Positions 17,136 through 28,825 of a stretch of 35,902 nucleotides of DNA are shown piece after piece (within the stretch, counting starts at the first letter, position 1; each line of letters begins with the position of its first letter). The DNA lies in the NCBI GenBank assembly GCA_002633005.1, contig NMRA01000055.1, positions 540,458 to 576,359 on the forward strand, in the 5' to 3' direction. The translations under genes and the position numbers were made by a program. Source of the stretch: Phoronis australis. Taxonomy: Eukaryota > Phoronida > Phoronidae. The notes below the pieces were generated by a model. That model did no database searches, was not told where the DNA came from, and was given only the letters and a program-made list of their open reading frames with translations.

Positions 17136-19081
17136 GTAACGAAATGCGTACAGATTGCGAATGGAAGTATTGTAGCCCCTAAATGGCCAACCGAGAGTCT
17201 ACGTGTTGCCCATCCCTGGGTCAACAGGTCATGATTTGAGGTCAGAATATTGTATTAGCTCTCGCTGACAACTTTCGACTTACTCACTGACTGCCCAGGT
17301 GCACAAACCTGATAGGCCTATCCGATTAGCGGTTAGGATGGGCTGCATGATTGGTTCTAAAGGTATTGAAACTACTGAGACATTTAAAGGAGTGATTATC
17401 TAGTTTTGAAATATGTCATGTACTGAGCAAAATAAAAGGACTTTGTGTTTCAGTAGCTCTTGTTTTCTTCAAACAAACTGCAGTTTTTCGAAGTGTTGTG
17501 TGGAAATGCATCATACACTAAACCTAGCATACCTTCAAGAAACAGTGTTTTTTGAGTCCGCCGCATGAACGGAATTTACATATTGTGAAACTTTAAGCTG
17601 GTAAGTTGCAACAACACCCAATTGCTTAAATACTGGTTTGGAAAGCCGGTAACTTGGATATCACGTACTGAAAGCATTATGTTTTCAATCGTAAATTTCC
17701 GTACCTCTTATTTTTCTGAAATTACAAATTCCATTGGCGCACTGCCACCATGCTCGGCCGCTTTTGTGTAGTACAAGAAGCATTGCGTGACCCTTTGTAT
17801 GTCCAATAACATGACACTTCTGCTAGAATCCACTTGATGTATGAACTTTGCTAATAGTTTGAGAGGACATATAAAGAGCTTTGTCCAGGAGGTCTGAAAA
17901 TGCACCAGCATGAACTGTAGGCAGTGCGTGGGATCATGATTTTTAGTCCATTACGGTGTTCGAAAACTGACCAAGCAAGGGGTAATGGGGACCCTTAATA
18001 AGAATAAAACCTGCTTCTCTGAAGTATGAGATGGTGATGGGGGTTGTATTATTAACTCATCAGTACATTAAAATTGACTTTTTGAGTTCTGTAATCCTAT
18101 AATAGATTTTTATTTTTGCACCAGTAAAACTGAAAATCCGCGAAGAAAAAATCTCTCATACAGCTTCTCATGATCTCCTTCGTCACTGATGTAGCAAAAC
18201 GAATGATATTTGTTCTATTAGGCATCATGGTCGATAGGTAATTGCACAATTGTGTAGCGCCTCCTAGGGTCTTTTTACAGTCACAGATCGGCAGAATAGC
18301 GTGTGAGTAATGTAAGAAACTGCACAAAAACTATGAAAGAGACAAGATCTTTTATTCTTGAATTGGGCTGAACAAAGACAGCAGCAACAGATGGAAGCTA
18401 ACTCATGCTCCAAAAGAATCCGATATAGATTTGGGAGAGCGATAAAAATGCGTAAAATGATCTTAATAATAAGCAGTGAAAATGATGTTTTGTAGGCTGA
18501 AATGGGAGGACATAAAAATCAATAAATCCATCCGAACTAGTTTTTCTTGTATGTTATTCTTCCTTCTTTCTGCTATATAGTTATTTTTTTCTATAGCATG
18601 AAGCCGATGATGTGTTATTGCTGACAAAAAGTCACCTACATCCCAGTACTTTTATTTGCTATTTTTCAGGAAAAGTACAAAGTGGTCGTAAAAAGGGTTA
18701 AAAACTCAGAAACTCTTAAAAATCAGGCTCAGGTTTCTTTTGACAAGGCCAGCTGATGTGCTAAGATTCAAAAAAAATCGTAATTTTGCATATATAGCCC
18801 ACCATCTGGTTTTTATATGGAATTGCTCTTAAAAAGTCTTGAATTTTGTTAATTTTCCTGGAGATTCACTCAAAGAAGAAAGTGAAAGACTCTGTAGTAC
18901 ATGTTGCGAGATGGTACTTTGGTCAGGAATTCTTTAAAATACATTTTAGACTAGCTTTCGCGTTCCACGCCTTTAACAATTTGCATTCAAAAGTTAGAAA
19001 TTTAAAATCCAGCACACTCTATACACGTAAAATAACTTCAACACGTTTATAATATGTCACTCAATCCCTTAAGCCGGTCTG
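17136..19081. other. AT-rich intergenic stretch and 3' flank of the SLC38A7-like gene
   Basis: No gene is supported here. The nearest minus-strand AATAAA downstream of the transporter stop is at 18651-18656 (TTTATT on the plus strand), giving a possible ~430-nt 3' UTR. The short frames at 17708-17911, 18097-18327 and 18846-19052 show no family features. Confidence 0.5.
18651..18656 (-). terminator. Candidate polyadenylation signal for the SLC38A7-like gene
   Basis: AATAAA on the minus strand lies about 430 nt past the TAA at 19082-19084. Other TTTATT words occur further left, so the site used is uncertain. Confidence 0.3.
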
Positions 19082-22000
19082 TTACGTAAATCGGTTTGCT
19101 ATTTCCTGAGCTGTTATTAATCCAAACAGGAAGATCCCGGATGTGACGTAGACAGTGCCAACGCATATGAGCATACAGTTTGTCCATTTGCGAAGTTTTG
19201 AATTAAAGCCATTTACAACTGAGTGTATGAGGCCTAATCCTGCAACAGAGAAAAGCATTGGTCATACATTTTGTATTGATAACAACCATTAACGACATCG
19301 AGATGTTTGTAGTCTTGTTGAAACAATTTGGTTTATAAAACTATATAATTGTATGGACCCTAAAAATAATGTCCAAAATGGCTAACTTCATAGCGTCATA
19401 CCTCAGACACAGCCGATCAAATTCATATGAGTGTAACAGAGCAAGTCTCCACTGAACCTCAAAATATGTATTTTCTCTCATCAGGCATTCGTTTCAGTTC
19501 AATTTGCACATAATAACGATCAACTTTCCATGAAAGCAAAAGAAGGAAAACACCCTTCTCCTAAGCCTGTCGCTAGCGAAGTGCCCGACACATACAGTCG
19601 CGCCCACATGCCCACGTAACAAAGGCGCACTGAGACGCAACAAAGACATTAGCATAAGAATAAGTGAACATTTGCAACTAAATAAGAATAACAATAAGCG
19701 TAAAGTTACGAACGTCCCGTCACATGAGCATCACAGGATATTATTATGTTCACAAAAATAATGCCCAGATGTTCGTTTTTCCAGCCCGAGAGCGCATCTT
19801 CATTTTTGACAGTAGAGCTCTCAGGCTAAAAGGGTTTAAAAGGAAGTCTCAGGCACGCTTTTATAGCCAACGAATAAAGAACAGAATTTGAAAGTTTCAT
19901 CTACAAAATTCAGGTTTGTGGAAATTGCGGCGACCATTTCAAGATTTTTTAGAAAAAACAGGTCACACCATTACCAAACTCTGGTCATTATTTTCGTATA
20001 AAATAAGATTCTATGATGTTCAAGGATTTTAGCTTTATGGGTCCACGATTAATACTTAAAAGTTATTTAAGACAATTGATCCTTGGTAGTCAATCACCTT
20101 AATCAAGTTTGCTTGACCTATTTTATGCCCCAAACAGTTCTTCGGGGCCCATAGCCACTTCTAAAGTAGGGAACAAGCAGCGTCCTAGGCTGCGTTCCGT
20201 AGACCCAAGGCACTCGCAAAGTAGTTGCGGGAGAAATCCTAGCTCATGGAACAGAAACAGTGAATTTTATACATTTATCCAACATTTCGACCTCACCAAC
20301 CAATCATTTCAGTGACTGCCATTTTGCTTGTGAACACTTTTAAAGACTGGAGCGCATACCCCAGACGCCTTTCATTCGCATGATTTTGCGTGGTCTTGCG
20401 TTGTTTTTCGCGGATTTTTATGTCTATGGCGCATGCGTCAGACTCAGTATAGTTGACTTGACCGATTTTATGCACTGAACATGGGCTCAAGTCAGTTCTA
20501 ACTAAGCCCAAAAGTCTTTTCTAGAGCAAGGAGCAAGCTGAGAGCGGTTTCACCACTGGGTCTCCATAAAAGGTAATGTTTTGATTGACTAAAACAGGAT
20601 TAATTACCTGGGAAAACACACGAAAAGAAGAAGCTTATTCCTCCTGTGTAAGCGATGGCTGTCACAATATCTGGTATGAGAACGTAAACCAACAATATTA
20701 TTACAAACCCAGAGGCACCCATACTTGTTAGTCGCTTCCGTTGGCCGCTGATGACGTCATCGGAGCTTAATTTCCAGGCAGCTACCCAAATATCATGAAA
20801 AGCATTTCTGAAAAAGACATGTGGTAGATGCCATGACGGACGCGTACTTTTTAGAAACTGATGCTAAATAATATACCGGGCATTTGCTTACATTTACACC
20901 GACGGATTAGAAACATTGACAAAGATGAAATGGTAATGCATCCACGTTCAAGCTTAAAGCCTACGACTGATGCAGTAGACTAATCCTTATGGGAACCGTT
21001 TATTGTTTGAAATAAATCCGACTTTCCGTAGGAACGAGTGCAAAGCACCTGTTCTCAAAAGAACACGTCGTTGGCGTACTATAATATCATCTACAGTTTG
21101 GGACCAATTTCTTAACGATAAGTGGTCTGTACTAAAAGTTGTTTTTTGTGATGAAAGGTGGGTGTATAGCCGCTTTACGTACCTGATGCAGAAAAAAATG
21201 ACCGGGAAACCTGTCAGACATTTCAAGGCTAAAACAAAGTAGGCGATGTATATGTCGGATGTGGGCGCGTAAGAAAGGATAATTTCCTTGTTTACGGAGG
21301 TTCCAAACGTGAGGTATCCGAAGACTGGAATTAGTGAGTTGCAAACTGTGCAAATAAAAACCGTAGCTGAGGTTGCCCGCGCAAATCCACGAGCACTTTT
21401 TTCCTTCATTGAGGCTAAAATTGTCGGCATCTCAAAATGGCACTAGAACATAAATTTATAATATTAAAGTTAATATATTCCGAGTACCCTCCTCGGCGAG
21501 TGAACACTGATAGATAGGGTAGCTCAGAGAGGATCATTATACAACTGAGACAACAACAACGTACGTAAATAGAAGTACGATGTCAACAACAAATAAAAAC
21601 ATCATGGAAGTCATGAATCTTAAGAAGAACGATAACTCAGTGTCTCGAACAACAAAACAAACAACATTTAATGGGAGAATGCTAAATTGATACATTTCAA
21701 AACAATAGCGAAATTGGAAGATTCAATGAGGTCCTGTTTCAATCCAAGTTTACAGCGTCGAATGTTGGCTTTGAACTCGGCTACTTCGGTTGAATTTCAT
21801 AAACTGGATACATTTTTTTGTAAGAAAAAGTTCCGCGGTGTGGTCGTTGGCCTGTTCACGTCTAACTTTTAGGACAACCAGAAAAAAGGGCATGTTAAGA
21901 CCAGGAATTGTCTAGAGAAAGGGAAGCTACTTCGCCGTGTCTTAATATGATTTTTTACAATAGAAATATAGACATTGGTCCTAGTTGCAGTTCTCTGCAT

Positions 22001-25000
22001 GCGTTCAGCGATTGACTGCGATTTCTCGACAAAGCTACTGCTCCCCAACCTCGCTCCTCGATTTGGCGATGAGCTGGAATAGGCCACGCTGAAAAATCCT
22101 CAGGAGGCAAATGTGCACATTCATTGCTTAATTGAGTTTGTGCTCTAATTGGTACACGGGCCTTAATCTAGGAGCCACATACAATGGTAAACTAAGTTTA
22201 TTTTTAGCGTAACAAAAATGAGTACCATGTATCCGACTGACACTCCGGGTGCAATGAGAAACGCGTCCACCCACGTGACGTCTTCATTCGATTGGGAATT
22301 AACCCGTGAGACATCTGTAGTATGAACAAAAAACCTAACAACTACGACAACTACGACGTAAAAAATCGCGAACACTCCAAGCACACTGAAAATAAAAAAC
22401 AGAAAACATCTCATTCTTTGTACTGAGTATTAGCGTTAAACTTACAGTGAATACTTGAACGGCAAATCATGTGATTGCACAAGCATAAGTTGCCTCCAGC
22501 ACTAGACAATATATTTAGAAGAATATCTAGTACCTGTACGACTGCTATAACATGCGGGCACCCAGGAGGGGGGGGCTTGGGAGGCTCTTTCGAGCCCCCC
22601 ATTTGACGATGTGGGCAAAAAGGTCCGCCTCAGAGAAAAAAATAGTCCAAGAAAACGAGAGAAGAGTCCACTAAAAAGACGCGAATGCACAATTCATAGC
22701 CCTGAACGTGGTACCCGTTTTTTTTTTCGTCCCCCGTAGGCTATTTTTGTTAGTAAAAGGTCCACATTGTCAAAAATTCGAGACCCCCTATATTTTAGGC
22801 TGGGTGCGCGCATGTATAAGTCATTGCGTTGCTCTCTGTTTTATAGCCTATGTACAAATTTGACCGAACAATGGTCGATTGGCAGTATTTAGCAGAAAAG
22901 TTTCTGTCCATTTGCACATATTTTTTCTAGAAAAAAGTGACATCCATAATGTCGGGGTCTATTGACCGTAATTTTCGCCGCCCCTGTAGCTAACAAACAT
23001 GTTGTCTCACCTCACATACTTCAAACAGTTGATTTCTCGTAATAAACACATGGGAAGAATAAAAATGATAGTGAACGCGCTGACCAACGTCTTTTGGTTG
23101 CCGTACCAGGTGTGAACAAATTCTTCCGACACAACACTCCCAATAACTGAAATGAAAGGAATTTGCATCAATGCCAATCGATGACTCATCAGTGAGTTGA
23201 GGTTCCTCCTCCACTTGCTTACTTGGGAATACAAACAGCGAAGTGGACTCAACAGTTTTATTGATTTTGGACTTCTTGAACAACCAGGTCTTGGCATCTT
23301 ATGCGACTACATGCGGAAGTGCAGTCGGCTACTTAAAAAATCGACCGACCAAAAATACAACAAATCAACCACTCTTTGCGTGCGAGTTACGAACGAATTA
23401 AGAGACATTGCATTCACACTTTGGATTACAGAAATTGGGTGAAAAGAGAGTCGATCAGCCAGATTTTTACAAATACAAAGTGTCTGTAGGGTACTTGGAT
23501 TTCCTGCTAAATTCCAACTTCCCGCTTGCAACAAAGACGTTAACAAGCTGTTCTTTCGCAGCGCTTCCATGTGACGAAGTTAGTGCTGCAAATGATAACG
23601 CTACAGCACCAGGAGTTTAGTGTGGACGTAAAAATAATTACGGGTTTTGGACTTTTCTATCGGACAGGAGAATGGCTGTTTTACCAAAAAGCATTTTTTA
23701 CAGTGCCCCAAGATTCAAGATTACATTGAATCTTAGCCATAACACTGAGCGTTGACAACTTGAACTCTTCATTTTCAGTTCGGTTCCGGCCAATAAGCGT
23801 CACCTAACGGATGAAACGAAGGAAATAGGTCACCGGTCACAACTTTTGGTTTATTTATTATAAATATAACCACAGAATACGTTGTTTTTAGTCAGTAAAA
23901 CTTATCCGACCTCACTAAATATTTTACATGACATTGGCCCATGACCTCTTTTAGAGACAAGCAAGTTAGTCATGTCCGAAAGTAGTTTTCTTTGGCAAAA
24001 TATGAAATTAATGAAACAAATGACCAGTCTTTGCTTTCGCGTTTTTATCGTACCTGGAGGGAAATCGTGTTTAGAAAAGGCTAGCAAGCTTGGAAAGCGC
24101 CCATCGGTAAACTTACATTTTTCGAAGTGATCTCCCATAACCACTAAAAACATGACACACACACCAACACCTTCGACCATCATTAACAGTATACACACTT
24201 TCTGTCCAAGGGAACCGACTGTCTTCAACAGAACCTCTTGGTATGATATGGCGTTCGTAAGCAGAGTAAGGTAGGCTAAAACTGTAAGTCCGCCAGTCAT
24301 CAATGCCAACACCACCTGTAAGAGAATAATCCAATTTTCTATTAAATAATGAATTTTCAGAACCAGTGAAGCCTTTCCAGGCGCTCAGAAAATTCATATG
24401 TGAAACAAAGTGAAAAATATGATGATGTACATTTGCATTTTATCCATTTTTAAATGAAAGTACCAGGCTCCCTCTTACTTAGGCCAATCCGACATCGAAA
24501 TTTCGAATTTGAATAAATCAACTAGCCGCGGTAAATCTGTTCGTAGAAGAAATTAATAATTTCCATTCGATCCTAGGGAAGGCTCACTGAAAATCAATGA
24601 AGGCGCAGCTTGGGGTTTAGAAAGCGCTTACACAAACTGACATCTTTACGGATAGCGCTATAATTATACGTCATGTACACAAAGGATTGTGAGATAGCGT
24701 TCACCCGAAGCAGCGCCGCTTGTAGACGTTGATAAGCGACCTGTGTGAATCCCCACATTTCAAGCATCGAGAAGTTGAGTTTATCATGAATGTGAGCGAA
24801 TAGGTACCATTGAAAACCAATTTCTGAACAGCCGAGCGCTTGACATTTTCTGCACTTTGGATTGGATGACTCGTATGCCATAAATTTACACTGTGGGTTG
24901 CTCAGGAATCGATAATTTCTATCCAAAAAACAGGTCAATGGGGGCAAAGTGTAGTCGCTGGGACAGACGTGGAGAATACGTAAACCATTCCTCCTAAACC

Positions 25001-26679
25001 CTAATCATAAATGTGACGTCAGCTGGCGAAAGCGTTCGACTTCTGCTCTAGTGCCCTCTATAACTTAGTTCAAGTTTTGTTTTTTGGTCCTGCCTCTTCT
25101 TGAAAACATATTTCAATGTATGTATAATACGACTGTATTTTTTATATCTGGCATGACACTTCTGTACCTGTTTAGTTTGTGCGTCTAAATATGGTATAAT
25201 TCGCCCTGTGTCAAACAAAAATAAAAAGCTATAAAAACCATCGACGAATACCAAACTCGTCTGGGTAGCTCTACTCACATAGTGTACAAAACTCGCTGGT
25301 AATATTCCACCGGCAGCTGTGTAGGCCCAAGGCAGTTCAAGTATCCCAATACCTAGGCAACAATTTACGGCCAAGAACGAAGCCGAATACCAAGATATGC
25401 CTCGTCTGTTTGAAGTTTCGATTGATACCTGTGCAACGTCGATGGTGTAGAACCGTCCATTGTCTGGAACAGAAAGTCTGGTCGCTATCGTTCAAAAGTC
25501 ATCACTTTGGATTATTTTCTCAGAAATGTCGCAATTTTTCGTCAATTTAACTGGTATAAGCTTCCATCAACATAGCGCAAAAGTAAAAACCGTGTTTTTC
25601 AGACACTATTTCCCCTACGATGAGTAGCGCTGTTGTTGATGGGTGTGGTTTGTAATAGGCTGCTGACCATGCAGTGGTAACGGAGTAACGTATGCGGACA
25701 TTTTCAGAAGTTGAACATTGCCTTTGTGACTTACGACTTCTAGCAAACAACAAAATAAGTAAGCTTCCATAAATATTCATTTTCTATATTTTTTTTGCAA
25801 ATGATGAACACATTTTTTACAATATGGCACTGTTCCCGGCTTAAAATGGGGAGAAAATTCAGCTCATCAAGAATCCTTAACAAAGTTTCAATTTTATGGA
25901 ATTGACCCCTTCAAGAGGGGGGTATTTTGGGACCAAAACCACACGAAAGGGTGTTTTTTCTTAGAAAGTCCTACTCGTGGATCCTCCTTTTTCTGAACAG
26001 GTGGGTATGTTAAGGTTCCAGCTGCTCCGCCGTCAAAAATACAGTCGAGTATAGTGCCACTGGAATGAAGCTGGACTATTGTTATGATAAGGAAGAGATA
26101 ACCACTGGTTATCCTTTCCTGATATGATCGAAAATAGAAATAGACGAGCAGTAGGCCTAGTGTAACATACTTGAGTAGCAGTCTGGGCAAGTGACTTTAA
26201 ATTATAAAGAGAATCTTTCAATTTCTCAGTAAAGCTCCAATTTTGCCACCAAAAACGAAAATCAATTTAGGCCCCTTACTCTCATAAAATCGATCTGATA
26301 ATATTCCGACAGGATTCCATTTTGCTTAGGAACATAGTATCCATGGGCGATTCAAGAAAACGCTTCAGATTAGCCAACCTTAAAATTGCGGATTTGAAAA
26401 TGGCGCACGTACAAATTGCCTATGATTTAAGCTGCTGGCTCACTCGGTAATTATTCATTATCGCGTGAGCTTGGTAGTGCTTTTAAGCCCAAAAGCGCTT
26501 CAAAATGCGTAATTCGCCACTACGTTCACAACGCGACACCACCGGCGACCAAGTGGCATCCACAACTACAGTGTAGATAATGAAAAAATCAAGCGGGCTT
26601 AAAAGTTCAGCAAATGATCAATTGAAAACTTACATGATTCTAGCAATTGCCATGACTCCTCGATCTTGTCAACTCCCAT
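19082..26679 (-). CDS. SLC38A7-like: SLC38A7-like amino-acid transporter (SNAT7-type), eight coding exons, 447 aa
   Basis: Coding exons on the minus strand, 5' to 3': 26679-26634, 25463-25279, 24315-24117, 23146-23011, 22385-22226, 21442-21183, 20807-20608 and 19239-19082. All introns begin GT and end AG, and all phases agree (1,0,1,2,0,2,1). Motifs in order: VNCCLGIGILELPWAYTAAG (first membrane helix), VVMGDHFEKF, FTIIFILPMCLLREINCLKY, WVDAFLIAPGVSVGYMCHFE, SLIPVFGYLTFG, LIPDIVTAIAYTGG, FPGLGLIHSV, then a final helix and TAA. These align along the whole length with vertebrate SLC38A7, the lysosomal glutamine/asparagine exporter (462 aa in human). About eleven membrane helices are expected. 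The start is the first Met of the first exon, whose frame is open upstream back to a TAG, so the extreme N-terminus is the least sure part. SLC38A8 is the nearest alternative. One donor (GTACTC at 22225) is weak. Confidence 0.88.
22625..22815 (-). repeat. Dispersed repeat in intron of the SLC38A7-like gene
   Basis: This is the reverse complement of 3515-3703 (shared words CCTATATTTTAGGCTGGGT, GTTAGTAAAAGGTCCACAT, AGTCCACTAAAAAGACGCGA). Left of the matched part a C/G-rich stretch (22560-22600, AGGAGGGGGGGGCTTGGGAGG) probably belongs to the same repeat. Confidence 0.65.
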
Positions 26680-28825
26680 ACTTAAAGATTTGTTCACAAC
26701 TGCTTCCTCCGCTAAACTGTAGCACAAAAGATACTGCTATTTAGTCATAGAATGACGTACGGGTGACCTTTCCACAAAAACAAATGGTAAACTGTTACTG
26801 GGTCATGACACGAGTCAATCCATGCGACGTAGAACAGATCTACCATTGTCTCGTCTACAGATTTATATCTTAAAGACACTCTTTCCGTTTTATTTTGGTT
26901 AAAGAGTTTGCAAAATGAGTTGCAACACAAAAAAATTCAATCAAAACCCATTCACAAAAGGCTGTTTCAACATAACTTAATTTGTTTCCAAAATACACAG
27001 AATTCAATACAAAATTCTTAAATTAAGGTTTGATCTTCTCATGGTGCACCACCTTAATGGCCGCAAAAACTGAATTTAATAAACTTTTCAGTAACAAAAA
27101 CGCAACTACATACACGGCTGTAGTTTATGAAATGCTCCAGACCTACAAAATCATTCGATTGATGAGACTTGAGTTCTGCTCTTAACTATTGAAACTAACG
27201 GAAATAGTGTCTTTAATGGCGTCTGACTCTAGAAAGATGTTCACATTTGGATAATTTTGGAATATCATAGGTCAGAAATGGCTAACAAGATTCTGTGCTT
27301 TATGTATTGTTCTCCAAAATGTTGTAAGGAATTGTTCTTACTGAACGTAAGTTTTGCTAAGTTAAATTCAATAGTTTTGTAGGTAGCTGGCTAAATACAT
27401 AGACTAGTCGGTAAGAGTACACGCAATCTTAAACTTGGAGCAAATGATTTGTCTACCGTGGACTTAAGAAAAAAATGGCCAGGTCTATTTTAAGAAATTG
27501 AGTTTCTTAAAACATGTTACACGGACACCATTTTACACAGCGTGAGCAAGAGTGTCTTTAAATTGATGTTGACGAAACATGACCCAGCTGTGTTGTCATT
27601 TCCCAGCATGCATGAAAATTAAAAGTAGGGTAAATAACGAGAATGATATTTGTTTATTAATGGATATTTTATTTTTCAAGACTGGCATCACAGATTTCGT
27701 GAATTGTCTAAATGTTGATGACTAAATCTCACGAGCACGTAACGAGTATGTCAATATCACACATTCAGGGCTCAGCTATTCAGGAATCCATGTGGGGTAA
27801 TTAAACAGTTATCTTCTCAGCCAAGACCATGAACCCTTTGTCAAGCAGCGTTTGGTTACTCAGTCCAACTGAGACAGTTGTTTGGCTAAGAGCACGGTTA
27901 ACAATTAGGAACTGCTTTCACTGACCTTGCATTCCTCTTGGGTGCGAAAAACAGTATGATAAGATTTGCAACTATCTGCAAAGTGCTAAGTCACTATGCA
28001 GACTAGCCCAAAATGGCCGTCATCACAATCATTCAATTTCTCGGTATGACTACTCGTCGAAGGCTTCTTAAATCACGCTATCTTCATAGTCGAGAATGGC
28101 TCATGAAAACAGTGTTCAATTATTTTCCAGACATTTGACGAACCGGGAAACAAAAAAGGTACTACATATAATCGGATGTATGCACCACCCTCAAATAACG
28201 CAGCACCAGTATGATATCCATTGGAAATGGCCTGAAACAACCTTAGTGGCTTTTGTTTTCACTATCCATGCAGCTAAATAGAAATTACGAAAGGGTAGGC
28301 GTCTAAAAGCTTTCCACACTAATACAAAACACTGCATCATTCAGGCCTTCAACAACAAAAAGGAATGACAAAAATTGCCATCATTTTTGACGGAGCTGAC
28401 TGGCCGGGTCAAACTGGACACCAGACACTATTCACTTCCCTTTTCTGGTTGAAACTATTTGCTACCTTTCAGTAACAGTGAATCACTGCCTTTACGTAAT
28501 TCATTTTGTGATTAGGCTTTTTCGATCAACGTCTTTTCTTACAACATCCGTGTTCATGGAAAGCTCATAAAACGTAATCGAATTATGAAGGATTTCCTCC
28601 TGGATAAATCCACTTTGTATGTATCATGTTCATTCGTTCAGTTGCCTGGAACTTACGGCCGGCTAAAACAAAATGTACACTTCCTTTTTTTTAAACCAGG
28701 ATCTGAGACTTTGTATTGCGCCATCTGTCGGTAAACTCCACAACAATCACAAAAAGGACATTGACCTAATTTCTATGTTACGGGACAACCTGCGCACAAA
28801 AGAGGTCAGCAGCTCAAGAAATATA
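26680..28825. other. Divergent intergenic region between transporter and methyltransferase
   Basis: The two host genes are transcribed away from each other across about 2.1 kb. No coding exon is supported, though a 5' noncoding exon of either gene could be here. A polypyrimidine tract plus CAG at 28684-28699 is a good 3' splice site, so a methyltransferase exon may begin at 28700 with upstream UTR exons unseen. AAAATGGCCG at 28010-28019 resembles a YY1 site; this is weak evidence. Confidence 0.4.

Noticed and set aside
24594-24947. 117-codon minus frame as an extra transporter exon
   Set aside because: The flanking exons (ending at 25279 and starting at 24315) join in phase 0 and give continuous SNAT7-like sequence, so no exon is needed between them.
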